From Catenulispora sp. GP43 (GTDB lineage: Bacteria > Actinomycetota > Actinomycetes > Streptomycetales > Catenulisporaceae): DNA of 64,000 bases. The notes beneath the pieces are model-generated. The model did no database searches. It was not told the origin of the DNA and was given only the letters and a program-made list of their open reading frames with translations. Position numbers and translations under genes: made by a program. Positions 8,793-17,201 of the stretch are shown piece by piece. Numbering within the stretch: position 1 is the first letter of the stretch; every line of letters starts with the position of its first letter. The stretch covers positions 38,677 through 102,676 of the forward strand of contig NZ_JBGCCT010000041.1 in NCBI RefSeq assembly GCF_041260665.1, read 5' to 3'.

Positions 8793-9293
8793 TCAGGCCG
8801 CGGTCGGGGCGCCGTTCCCGAGTGGACCGCCAGCGCCACCGCCGCCGCCGCCGGCCGGCGGGGCCGCGTCCACCGGGCCGGGCTCCGGCTTGGGGGCGTT
8901 CGGCGTCACCATCGCCACCGCCAGCGCTCCGGCCAGCAAGACGAACACGCCGCCGAGCACGAACAGCTGGGTCCAGCCGGTCAGGCCCGTGACCACTATC
9001 GTCACGAACAGTTGCAGCGCGGCGATGGCCATCATCAGGCCCTGCATGAAGTTGTTCAGCACCATGCCGAACGCCGCCAGCACCAGGATGATCGCGCCCA
9101 GCAGCAGCGCCCCGCCCAGGCCCAGGTTCAGGGCGATGGCGATGATCTTCAACAGCCCCGGTCCGGCCGGGCCGAACTTGACCCCGTTGCCGAAGGCCAC
9201 GAAGCCGTAGAAGCCGGCGGCCACGATCAGCGTGCCCAGCGCCTCGGCGGCCAGCGCCACGGCGCCGGCGAGGATCAGTATCTTGCGTCCCAC
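8793..9293 (-). CDS. Four-helix membrane protein of unknown function
   Basis: 166 residues from GTG 9293, which has GGGAG 6 nt upstream; a longer reading to 9407 lacks such a site and adds a non-membrane leader. Four hydrophobic segments are visible: LILAGAVALAAEALGTLIVA, LLLGAIILVLAAFGMVL, LQLFVTIVVTGLTGW and LFVLGGVFVLLAGALAVAM. They are followed by a cytoplasmic-looking Pro/Gly tail. The protein resembles generic small actinobacterial integral membrane proteins. It is divergent from the deacetylase gene. No function can be assigned. Confidence 0.65.
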   Translation of the reverse strand: MGRKILILAGAVALAAEALGTLIVAAGFYGFVAFGNGVKFGPAGPGLLKIIAIALNLGLGGALLLGAIILVLAAFGMVLNNFMQGLMMAIAALQLFVTIVVTGLTGWTQLFVLGGVFVLLAGALAVAMVTPNAPKPEPGPVDAAPPAGGGGGGAGGPLGNGAPTAA

Positions 9294-9455
9294 GGCTGCT
9301 CCCGATCCCGATGACGGCGTATTGGACGGTTCGTTGAAAACTACTCGCCGGTAGCGGGCCGTACAAGAGGGTTGATGACTCCCGATCGGGTGAAACGCTG
9401 GTCGCACTTACGGCGGCACGCGGATCAAACGCCGGAAAACGGACGGTGGCCGACC

Positions 9456-9461
9456 TAGGAT
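9456..9461 (+). promoter_or_regulatory. -10 box of deacetylase-propeller operon
   Basis: TAGGAT lies 8 nt before GTG 9470 and downstream of the alternative GTG 9446. It supports 9470 as a leaderless start. Confidence 0.45.
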
Positions 9462-9469
9462 CGTGGCCC

Positions 9470-10330
9470 GTGAACCCACCGGACCGGCGTACGGCACTGC
9501 GGGCGGGGTTGGCCGTGTTGGGGACGGCCGCCGCGTCGGCGGGCCTGGCGGCGTGCTCGGACGGGAACGGCACGCGCGCGGCCGGGCCGGCCGCGCGCGG
9601 CGCGACCGGTGCGACCGGCGCGGCGCAGCGCGGCTCGGCCGCCGCGCCCTCGGCGAACCCGTCGAACCCCGCCAACGCTTCGAATCCCTCGAGCCCTTCG
9701 AACCCGGCGTCGCCCTCGAGCCGGGCCCAGGCCCCCGACGAGGTCGACCACGCCGCCACCGGCCGCGCGCAGGTGGCCCTGACCTTCCACGGCGACGGCG
9801 ACCCGCGGCTGGCCCAGGCCCTGCTCAAGGAGGCCGAGGCCGGTCAGGCCCGGCTCACGGTGCTGGCCGTGGGCCGCTGGCTCGGCGAGCACCCGGAGAT
9901 GGCCCGGCGGGTCCTGGACGGCGGCCACGAACTCGGCAACCACACCGAGAACCACGTCGACATCTCCCGCCTGGCGCCGGCGGCGGCCCTCGCCGAGATC
10001 CAGGCGTGCGCCGCGCGCCTGCAGAAGCTGACCGGCTCCCCGGGCGTCTGGTTCCGGCCCTCGCAGACCCAGCACGCCGACGCGATGCTGGTCGAGCAGG
10101 CCCGCCGCGCCGGGTACCGCACGGTCCTGTCCTACGACGTCGACCCGCTGGACTACGAGGACCCCTCGGCCGAGCAGATCACCGAGCGCCTCCTGGCCGC
10201 GGTGCACCCCGGGGCCGTCGTGTCGATGCACCTGGGGCACCAGCACACGGTGGCGGCGCTGCCCGCGGTGCTCGCCGGTCTGAAGTCCCGCGGCCTGGCC
10301 GCTGTCACCGCATCGGAGCTGTTCTCGTGA
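9470..10330 (+). CDS. Tat-exported lipoprotein, NodB-like polysaccharide deacetylase family
   Basis: 286 residues. A twin-arginine signal with Arg6-Arg7 leads to a lipobox LAAC (Cys29), then a Ser/Pro/Asn-rich linker and a NodB-fold domain. Motif 2, HELGNHTENH, has both metal histidines. The motif 1 position reads TFHGDGDP instead of TFDDG, so the usual catalytic Asp pair is altered. The third region is WFRPSQTQ, then SYDVDPLDY and VSMHLGHQHT. This altered form recurs, from memory, in actinobacterial homologues, so it is a subfamily trait rather than decay. Substrate is unknown; cell-wall or capsule glycan is plausible. The stop overlaps the next gene's GTG. Confidence 0.82.
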   Translation: MNPPDRRTALRAGLAVLGTAAASAGLAACSDGNGTRAAGPAARGATGATGAAQRGSAAAPSANPSNPANASNPSSPSNPASPSSRAQAPDEVDHAATGRAQVALTFHGDGDPRLAQALLKEAEAGQARLTVLAVGRWLGEHPEMARRVLDGGHELGNHTENHVDISRLAPAAALAEIQACAARLQKLTGSPGVWFRPSQTQHADAMLVEQARRAGYRTVLSYDVDPLDYEDPSAEQITERLLAAVHPGAVVSMHLGHQHTVAALPAVLAGLKSRGLAAVTASELFS

Positions 10331-11709
10331 CGCGCACCCCGCAGGACCGGAGCAGCACCCGTGGTTCGCGGCGGTCGGGGGCGGCGCGTCCGTCGCGGCC
10401 GTCGCGTCCTTCCGTGCGGAGACGGCGCGCCGTGGCGGCGCTGCTCGCCACCGGCCTGATCGGCGCCGGGGTGTGGCTGCTGACCGATCGCGGCGTCTGG
10501 CCCGGCGGCGGCAGCCCGTCGGCGGATTCCGGGACCAGCGGCATGGCCGGGATGGACACCGGGGCCGGCGGCTCCGCCGGTTCCGCAGCACAGGGTGCCC
10601 AGGCAGGTCAGGCCGGTCAGGCCGGAGTGCCGGGCTTCAAGAGCCTCGGATCGCCGCGCAGCGCCGGAGCGCTCCTGCCCGCCGCGCTTCCCGGGATGCC
10701 GGGCTACGACCCCACCGACCTGTACGCGTTCGACCGCCCGGGCATGGTGTCGCCGGTGATCGCGGCGGCGCTGCCGCGGATCTACGTGCCGAACACCGAG
10801 AGCGACACGGTCACGGTGATCGACCCGTCGGACTACCACATCATCGAGACGATGAAGGTCGGCCACGAACCGCAGCACGTGGTCCCGTCCTGGGACCTGA
10901 AGACCCTGTGGGTGAACAACGACCTGGGCAACAGCCTGACGCCGATCGACCCCTTCACCGGCAAGGCCGGCGCGCCGATCCCGGTCCACGACCCGTACAA
11001 CCTGTACTTCACGCCGGACGGCGCCTCGGCCGTCGTGATGGCCAGCAAGGACATGCAGCTGGTCTTCCGCGACCCGCACACCATGGCGATTCAGAAAGTG
11101 CTGCCGGTCCCGTGCGAGGGCGTGAACCACGCGGACTTCTCGCCGGACGGCTCGTACTTCATCGTGTCCTGCGAGTTCTCCGGCCAGCTGCTGAAGGTGG
11201 ACACGAAGAACCGCACGCTGCTCGGCGTCATCACCCTGCCGCAGCCGGGCTCGATGCCGCAGGACGTGAAGATCTCGCCGGACGGCAAGGTCTTCTACGT
11301 CGCGGACATAGTGGCCAACGGCCTGTGGACCGTGGACGGCAACGCCTTCAAACTGACCGGCCTGATCCCCACCGGCAGGGGCGCCCACGGTCTGTACGTC
11401 TCCCGCGACTCCACGACGATGTACGTCTCCAACCGCGGCGAGGGCACCATCACCCTGCTCGACTTCGCCACCGGCAAGCCGCGCGGCAAGTGGCAGATCC
11501 CCGGCGGCGGCTCGCCCGACATGGGCGGCGTCTCGGCGGACGGCAAGGTCCTGTGGCTGTCCGGCCGCTACAACGCCGAGGTCTACGCGATCTCGACGGC
11601 GGACGGCCGGCTGCTGGCGCGCATCAACGTCGGGCGCGGCCCGCACGGGCTGGCGGTGTATCCGCAGCCGGGGCGGTATTCGCTGGGGCACACTGGGGTG
11701 TTCCGCTAG
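10327..11709 (+). CDS. Membrane-anchored YncE-like beta-propeller protein
   Basis: 460 residues from the GTG that overlaps the deacetylase stop (GTGA). An Arg-rich N-terminus precedes one membrane segment (AVAALLATGLIGAGVWLL), then a Gly/Ala linker with GQAGQAG repeats. The main body is a seven-bladed YVTN/YncE-type propeller, with blades marked by VIDPSDYHIIETMKVGHEPQ, VNNDLGNSLTPIDPFTG, FSPDGSYFIVSCEFSG, SPDGKVFYVAD, LYVSRDSTTMYVSNRGEG and SADGKVLWLSGRYNAEV. Such propellers bind partners or small molecules outside the cell. Coupling to the deacetylase suggests they act together at the cell surface. Confidence 0.82.
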   Translation: MTRTPQDRSSTRGSRRSGAARPSRPSRPSVRRRRAVAALLATGLIGAGVWLLTDRGVWPGGGSPSADSGTSGMAGMDTGAGGSAGSAAQGAQAGQAGQAGVPGFKSLGSPRSAGALLPAALPGMPGYDPTDLYAFDRPGMVSPVIAAALPRIYVPNTESDTVTVIDPSDYHIIETMKVGHEPQHVVPSWDLKTLWVNNDLGNSLTPIDPFTGKAGAPIPVHDPYNLYFTPDGASAVVMASKDMQLVFRDPHTMAIQKVLPVPCEGVNHADFSPDGSYFIVSCEFSGQLLKVDTKNRTLLGVITLPQPGSMPQDVKISPDGKVFYVADIVANGLWTVDGNAFKLTGLIPTGRGAHGLYVSRDSTTMYVSNRGEGTITLLDFATGKPRGKWQIPGGGSPDMGGVSADGKVLWLSGRYNAEVYAISTADGRLLARINVGRGPHGLAVYPQPGRYSLGHTGVFR

Positions 11710-11924
11710 CCCTCCCCGGTACCCGGCAGCAGCGATTCCCAGAACCGAGCATGCGCCTCCTCATGCAGAACGCCGTAACGCAGCATCACCGACCGCGAAG
11801 CGCTTGAGGCGTCCTCGGGATCCATCTCGGCCTGGAGCCGCTGGTAGTGCCCCAGTAGTGCCCCAGCAGCTGCCGGTGCTTCAGCGCCTGGCGCCGGGCC
11901 AGCTCCTCGCGCGCCGAGGGGTCG
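11706..11924 (-). pseudogene. C-terminal remnant of a PadR-like regulator, frameshifted by an 11-bp duplication
   Basis: Minus-strand reading in two frames gives DDPSAREELARRQALKHRQL then LLGHYQRLQAEMDPED and RYGVLHEEAHARFWESLLPG. This looks like the C-terminal dimerisation helices of PadR-type regulators. The two parts are split by a perfect tandem duplication of GTAGTGCCCCA (11844-11854 and 11855-11865, plus strand). Removing one copy restores a single frame to a stop at 11706-11708. The DNA-binding N-terminal half is absent, because fdhD abuts. The reading is my inference; the duplication itself is plain. Confidence 0.5.
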
Positions 11925-12815
11925 TCAGTCGATGACCCGCTCCGACCCGCAGTACACGTTCGCCGTCCGGCCGCGCAGGAACCCGACCAGCGTCAGTCCC
12001 GACTCCGCCGCCAGGCTCACCGCCAGCGACGAGGGCGCGGACACCGCGGCCAGCACCGGGATCCCGCCGGCCACGGCCTTCTGCACCAGCTCGAACGAGG
12101 CCCGGCCGCTCACCGCCAGGATGTGCTCGCGCAGCGGCAGCCGGCCCGAGCGCAGGGCCCAGCCCAGGACCTTGTCGACGGCGTTGTGCCGGCCGACGTC
12201 CTCGCGCAGGCAGACCAGCTCGCCGTCGGCGGTGAACAGCGCCGCGGCGTGCAGGCCGCCGGTCTTGGCGAAGATCTTCTGGGCCTGGCGCATCCGGTCC
12301 GGCAGGGTGAACAGGACCTCGGCCGAGACCTTGACGTCGTCGTCGGCCACCGGCCAGCGCACCGCGGCGTGCACGGCGTCGATCGACGTCTTCCCGCACA
12401 CCCCGCAGGCGCTGCTCACGTATGAGGACCGCCGCAGCCGCTCCTCGGGCAGCTCCACGCCGGGGGCCAGGGTGACGTCCACGATGTTCAGCGGATCGCC
12501 GTCGGTGAAGTCCAGCGACGCCTCGCCGTCCAGGTACGCGGTGGAGGAGCAGCCGTTGTCGGCCGAACAGAACTTCATCCGGACCAGGTCGCCGGGCCCG
12601 GCCAGCACGCCCTCGGCGGTCAGGTGGCCGGCCACCAGGTCGAAGTCGTCGCCGGGGGTCCGCATGGTCACGGTGAACGGCCGGCCGCCGATGCGCATCT
12701 CCAGCGGCTCCTCGGCGGCCATGTACTCCTCGCCGCCGCGCCGCAGGGCCGGATCGCCGGGGCCGGCCGACCCGTCAAGGCGTACTATGCGCCGCCGCGC
12801 GGTAACTCTGCTCAC
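11925..12815 (-). CDS. fdhD: Formate dehydrogenase accessory sulfurtransferase FdhD
   Basis: 296 residues from GTG 12815 (a TTG at 12827 overlaps the probable -10 box TAGAGT and is less likely). FdhD passes sulfur from a cysteine desulfurase to the molybdenum cofactor of formate dehydrogenase. Its key CGVCGK motif (SSACGVCGKTS) supplies the transfer cysteines, and REDVGRHNAVDKVLG is the strongly conserved cofactor-binding stretch. A second FCSADNGCS cysteine pair lies earlier. No formate dehydrogenase genes are in the window, so its client must be elsewhere. It is divergent from the ABC exporter pair. Confidence 0.93.
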   Translation of the reverse strand: MSRVTARRRIVRLDGSAGPGDPALRRGGEEYMAAEEPLEMRIGGRPFTVTMRTPGDDFDLVAGHLTAEGVLAGPGDLVRMKFCSADNGCSSTAYLDGEASLDFTDGDPLNIVDVTLAPGVELPEERLRRSSYVSSACGVCGKTSIDAVHAAVRWPVADDDVKVSAEVLFTLPDRMRQAQKIFAKTGGLHAAALFTADGELVCLREDVGRHNAVDKVLGWALRSGRLPLREHILAVSGRASFELVQKAVAGGIPVLAAVSAPSSLAVSLAAESGLTLVGFLRGRTANVYCGSERVID

Positions 12816-12923
12816 AACCGTCCCCAACTCTAGGATCCCAGCTTCCCCCGGTAATGGGCAAGTGATTTTCCACCACTGACATTCCCGCCTTAAAACCAGG
12901 TGAAAGGCGCCTTAGGCATTCTC

Positions 12924-12929
12924 TACCAT
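12924..12929 (+). promoter_or_regulatory. -10 box of ABC exporter operon
   Basis: TACCAT ends 7 nt before the ATG at 12937, with no Shine-Dalgarno sequence between them. A leaderless start is likely. Confidence 0.5.
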
Positions 12930-12936
12930 CCGCCTT

Positions 12937-14802
12937 ATGGAGTCGACGCCAGCGGAACCGCTCACCAGTAAACCGAAGCCCCCCGACGATCCCAAGAGCG
13001 GCGCATTCGCCTCCTTGCGCCGTTTGACGCCCTTCATCCGCCCCTACCGGGGCCAGATGATCCTGATGACCCTGTCCGCCCTCGGGGCCACCCTGGTCGG
13101 CGTCGCCGTCCCGCTGCTGACCAAGGAACTGATCGACGGGCCGATCGCGCACCACGACAAGGCGGCCCTGTGGCCCCTGGGCGGCCTGGTCCTGCTGTTC
13201 GGCATCGCCGAGGCCACGCTGTTCTGGCTCCGGCGCTGGTTCCTGCAGCGCGCCGCCCTCGGCATCGAGGCCGACATCCGGAACGCCTTCTTCCGCCACC
13301 TGCAGAAGCTGCCGGTGGCCTTCCACGACTCCTGGCAGTCCGGTCAGCTCGTCTCGCGCATGTCGGGCGACATCAACAGCCTGCGCCGGTTCTTCGGCTT
13401 CGCGCTGATCTTCCTGGTGGTCAACGGCGCCACGTTCCTGCTGGTCGGCGGAGCCCTGGTGCTGATCCACACGCTGATGGGTCTGATCATCTACGCCGCC
13501 TCGGTCCCGCTGATCCTGTACGGCCGGCTCGCCGACCGCCGCTACCACCGGCAGTCCCGCGCCGCCCAGGACCAGGCCGGCGACGTGGCCACGCTGGTCG
13601 AGGAGTCCGCGCTGGGCATCCGCGCGATCAAGGCCTTCGGCCGCCAGGGCCTGGTGTTCGACCGCTTCGACGAGCGGGCCCAGACGCTGCGCAGGCTGGA
13701 GCTCACGAAGATCAGGACACTGTCGGAGCTGTGGGCGGTGTTCGCGATGCAGCCGCAGCTGGTGCTCTCGCTGTGCGTCCTGCTCGGCGCCTACGCGGTG
13801 TCCTCCGGTGCGCTGTCCCTGGGCACGCTGGTCGCCTTCATCTCGCTGTACCTGACGCTGCTGTGGCCGATCGAGTCCATGGCCTGGCTGATGGCGCAGA
13901 GCCAGGAGGCGAACTCCGCGGCCGAGCGCGTGCTGGAAGTCCTGGACACGGTGCCGGCCATCGCCGACGCCGAGACGACGGTCCGCCCGCGACCCGCCAG
14001 CGCCGGCGAGCTCGTCTTCGAGGACGTCAGCTTCACCTACCCGAACTCCGACCGTCCGGTCGTCTCCGGGTTCGACCTGCGGATCGCGCCCGGCGAGACG
14101 GTCGCGCTGGTCGGCCCGACCGGCTGCGGCAAGACGACGCTGACCGCGCTGGTGCCCCGGCTGTACGACGCCACCGCCGGCCGGGTGCTGGTCGACGGCG
14201 TCGACGTGCGCGAACTGCCGCTGACCGAGCTGCGCCGCACGGTGGCCTGCGCCTTCGAGGACCCGACGTTGTTCTCGGCCTCGGTGCGCGAAAACCTGAC
14301 GATGGGCGTCCCGGACGCCACCGAGGAGCAGCTCGAGGAGGCGATCGAGGTCGCGCAGGCCGGGTTCGTCAACGACCTGCCGTGGGCGCTCGACAGCCGG
14401 GTGGGGGAGCAGGGGCTGACCCTGTCCGGCGGGCAGCGGCAGCGCGTCGCGCTGGCCCGCGCGGTGCTGGGGCGGCCCTCGATCCTGGTGCTGGACGACC
14501 CGCTGTCCGCGCTGGACATCCATACCGAGGGCAAGGTCGAGGAGGCGCTGCACAGCGTGCTGCGGGGGACCACCGGGCTGGTGGTCGCGCACCGGCCGTC
14601 CACGGTGCTGCTGGCCGACCGGGTGGTGCTGCTCTCGCCCCCGGGGCCGCACGGCACGACCATCGCGGCCGTCGGGACGCATCAGGAGCTGCTGCGGACG
14701 TGTCCGGCGTACCGCGACATCCTTTCGCAGACCTCTGACCTCGCGGACGCGGCGCAGGAAGCCGAGTCCGCCGACGGCACACTCGTGGAGGTGTCCCGAT
14801 GA
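12937..14802 (+). CDS. ABC exporter half-transporter, degenerate-site subunit
   Basis: 621 residues: an N-terminal six-helix exporter domain (about 30-320) and an ATPase domain (about 355-600). Walker A is GPTGCGKT (393-400) and the signature LSGGQ is at 496-500. Two catalytic positions are altered: the Walker B glutamate is Asp (ILVLDDP, Asp521), and the Q-loop glutamine is Glu in AFEDPTLF (about 441). The switch histidine is present in VVAHRPST. This pattern marks the degenerate partner of heterodimeric multidrug-type exporters. Its stop overlaps the ATG of the partner gene (ATGA). Substrate cannot be told from sequence. Confidence 0.9.
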   Translation: MESTPAEPLTSKPKPPDDPKSGAFASLRRLTPFIRPYRGQMILMTLSALGATLVGVAVPLLTKELIDGPIAHHDKAALWPLGGLVLLFGIAEATLFWLRRWFLQRAALGIEADIRNAFFRHLQKLPVAFHDSWQSGQLVSRMSGDINSLRRFFGFALIFLVVNGATFLLVGGALVLIHTLMGLIIYAASVPLILYGRLADRRYHRQSRAAQDQAGDVATLVEESALGIRAIKAFGRQGLVFDRFDERAQTLRRLELTKIRTLSELWAVFAMQPQLVLSLCVLLGAYAVSSGALSLGTLVAFISLYLTLLWPIESMAWLMAQSQEANSAAERVLEVLDTVPAIADAETTVRPRPASAGELVFEDVSFTYPNSDRPVVSGFDLRIAPGETVALVGPTGCGKTTLTALVPRLYDATAGRVLVDGVDVRELPLTELRRTVACAFEDPTLFSASVRENLTMGVPDATEEQLEEAIEVAQAGFVNDLPWALDSRVGEQGLTLSGGQRQRVALARAVLGRPSILVLDDPLSALDIHTEGKVEEALHSVLRGTTGLVVAHRPSTVLLADRVVLLSPPGPHGTTIAAVGTHQELLRTCPAYRDILSQTSDLADAAQEAESADGTLVEVSR

Positions 14803-16718
14803 CGACGACCACCACCGACTGGCGGGGTGTCGCCACCGAGAAGAAGGACGATCTGCCCGACAAGAGGGGCATCCGGCTGCGGGCGCGCAGCCGCAGGCTG
14901 CTCGGCGAGCTCGTCCGGCCGCATCGCAGAGAACTGGTTTTCTGTACGGGCATGGTGCTGGTCCAGACCGTGTTCAACATGGCCGGGCCGTACCTGGTCT
15001 CGATCGGCATCGACCGCGGCATCCCGGCGCTGCGGCGCGGGGACTGGGGCCCGATCACCGCGATCTTCGTGGCCATGGTGATCAGCGCGATCCTGGCCTC
15101 GGGGCTGCGCGCGATCTTCCTGAACAAGGTCGGGCGCATCGGCCAGACCATGCTGCTGAACCTGCGGCGCATGGTGTTCACCAAGTTCCAGGCGCTCCCG
15201 TTGGCGTTCCACGAGAACTACACGTCCGGGCGCGTCATCAGCCGGCTGACCTCCGACCCGGACGCGCTGAACGACCTGATCGACAACGGCCTGGACGGGC
15301 TGCTGGACGCGGTGCTGACGGTGTCGGCGATCGGCATCATGATGGCGGTGCTGGACGTGCCGCTGACCCTCGTGGTGGTGCTGGCGTTCCCGGCGATGCT
15401 GCTGCTGATGCGCTGGTTCTCGCGGCACTCGGCGGTGGCGTACCGGCGGACGCGGGAGACGATCGCGGCGCTGATCGTGCACTTCGTGGAGACCTGCAAC
15501 GGCATCCGCGCGGTGAAGGCGTTCCGCCGCGAGCCGCGCAACGAGGAGATCTTCGGCCAGCTGAACAACGAGTTCCGGGCCGCCAACGCCCGCGCCATGA
15601 ACCTGCTGGCGGTCTTCATCCCCGGGATGAAGACCATCGCGGCCTTCACCACCGCGGCCGTGGTGGTCTACGGCGGCCTGCGGGTGATGGACGGGAACAT
15701 CCAGATCGGGGTGCTGGTGGGCTTCGTGCTGTACCTGCGGCGGTTCTTCAACCCGCTGGAGGACATCGCGATGTTCTACAACTCGTTCCAGAGCGGGACG
15801 GCCGCGCTGGAGAAGCTGTCCGGGGTCCTGGAGGAGGCGAACGAGCTGCCGGAGCCGGCCGAGCCGAAGCCGCTGCCGTCGCCGCTGCAGGGGGCGGTGT
15901 CGTTCGACGGCGTGACGTTCGCCTACCCGAAGCGCGAGTCGGACGAGTCGTCGGCGGCGGAGGGAGATGGGGCGTCAGGAGCGCGGGCCGAGGGGACGGC
16001 GGAGGCTGAGGACATCGGCACCGGCGGCAAGGTGATCCTGCCGTTGCTGGACCTGGAAGTCCCGGCCGGCCAGACCGTGGCCCTGGTGGGAGCGACCGGA
16101 GCGGGCAAGTCCACCCTGGCGCGCCTGCTGTGCCGCTTCTACGACCCGCAGGACGGCGCGGTCCGTGTCGACGGCGTGGACGTCCGCGACCTGGCGGACG
16201 CCGACCTGCGCCGCGCGGTGGTGATGGTGACGCAGGAGAACTTCCTGTTCGCCGGCACGGTCGCGGACAACATCGCCTTCGGACGGCCCGATGCCGGCCG
16301 CGCTGACATCGAGGCGGCGGCGAGGGCCATCGGCGCGCACGAGTTCATCAGCGCGCTGCCGGACGGCTACGACACGGATGTGAAGAAGCGCGGAGGCCGG
16401 CTGTCGGCCGGGCAGCGGCAGCTGGTGGCCTTCGCGCGGGCCTTCATCGCGGACCCGGCGGTGCTGGTGCTGGACGAGGCCACGAGTTCGCTGGACGTGC
16501 CCAGCGAGCGCATGGTCCAGCGCGCGCTGCGGACGATCCTCGCCGACCGGACGGCGCTGATCATCGCGCATCGGTTGTCCACGGTCGAGATCGCGGACCG
16601 GGTGCTCGTGATGGAGCAGGGACGGATCGTCGAGGACGGGGAGCCCGGTGCGCTGCTCGCCGCCGGGACGGGGCGGTTTGCGGGGCTGCATCAGGCTTGG
16701 CGGGAGAGTTTGGTGTAG
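14799..16718 (+). CDS. ABC exporter half-transporter, canonical-ATPase partner
   Basis: 639 residues with the same layout: membrane domain about 35-340, ATPase about 365-630. Walker A GATGAGKS (431-438), Walker B VLVLDEATSS with catalytic Glu560, Q-loop VTQENFLF and switch His in IIAHRLST are all canonical. The signature is LSAGQ (535-539), the variant that pairs with the other subunit's degenerate Walker B. Together they form one dead and one live ATP site. A Ser/Glu/Ala-rich insertion (about 379-410) lies between the A-loop tyrosine strand and Walker A. It is absent from the partner and probably forms a flexible surface loop. Confidence 0.9.
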   Translation: MTTTTTDWRGVATEKKDDLPDKRGIRLRARSRRLLGELVRPHRRELVFCTGMVLVQTVFNMAGPYLVSIGIDRGIPALRRGDWGPITAIFVAMVISAILASGLRAIFLNKVGRIGQTMLLNLRRMVFTKFQALPLAFHENYTSGRVISRLTSDPDALNDLIDNGLDGLLDAVLTVSAIGIMMAVLDVPLTLVVVLAFPAMLLLMRWFSRHSAVAYRRTRETIAALIVHFVETCNGIRAVKAFRREPRNEEIFGQLNNEFRAANARAMNLLAVFIPGMKTIAAFTTAAVVVYGGLRVMDGNIQIGVLVGFVLYLRRFFNPLEDIAMFYNSFQSGTAALEKLSGVLEEANELPEPAEPKPLPSPLQGAVSFDGVTFAYPKRESDESSAAEGDGASGARAEGTAEAEDIGTGGKVILPLLDLEVPAGQTVALVGATGAGKSTLARLLCRFYDPQDGAVRVDGVDVRDLADADLRRAVVMVTQENFLFAGTVADNIAFGRPDAGRADIEAAARAIGAHEFISALPDGYDTDVKKRGGRLSAGQRQLVAFARAFIADPAVLVLDEATSSLDVPSERMVQRALRTILADRTALIIAHRLSTVEIADRVLVMEQGRIVEDGEPGALLAAGTGRFAGLHQAWRESLV

Positions 16719-17201
16719 GTGGGTTGTGTAGGTGAGTTGCTGTAGGCGGGTTGGCGCTGCGAGGTGCCGGCTGGCGGCCGGCGTCGTCTCTTTGGAGGCG
16801 GCGCCGGCTTTGCGGTTTCGTGGGTCGTTCGCTGCGGGAGATCCCCGGCGGCGCCGCGCGGCAGATTTTCAGCCCGCTTTACCCGCTCGCTCAGACCTCA
16901 TTCAGGCTTTGCCGACACTGTTGCATGACGCGGATGCCCGTCCGTCTGCACGTGCGTCCGGCGCGTGCGTTCGGCTCGCGTGCGCCCTGGTGAAAGGCCT
17001 CGTCAGCACTCTGCGCTGATCGCCCGACCCCGCTGTGTAGTGCCAAGACTCGGCAAAGTCCCGGTCATCTTCGGGCCGTACCCATTGAGACCGGACTGTG
17101 ACCTCCGGCAGATTGCTCTCCCGACAGGCCTCGCGCGAGCGTTCGAAAGCGAAGTACCCACGGCTCGCGCACAGGAGGCGAAGTTCGGCGGAAGGCCTCT
17201 C
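16719..17201. other. Long intergenic region without a recognised gene
   Basis: About 480 bp between the ABC exporter and the transglycosylase-like gene. Short open frames exist on both strands but show no protein-like composition or family motif. Lytic enzyme genes in actinobacteria often have a c-di-AMP riboswitch upstream. I looked for its conserved core and did not find it. AGGAGG at 17173-17178 is the only strong ribosome-site-like sequence, but no start codon follows at a proper distance. Confidence 0.5.

Noticed and set aside
8780..9828. Minus-strand long frame running through maf and the membrane protein
   Set aside because: It crosses two better-supported genes in another frame and has Pro/Ser/Arg shadow composition.
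12816..14682. Minus-strand 635-codon frame across the first ABC gene
   Set aside because: Its composition is of GC-shadow type with no family motif, while the opposite strand holds a clear ABC exporter.
16719..17201. Possible c-di-AMP riboswitch upstream of the transglycosylase-like gene
   Set aside because: Expected from similar genes in other actinobacteria, but the conserved core sequences and pseudoknot partners were not found by eye.
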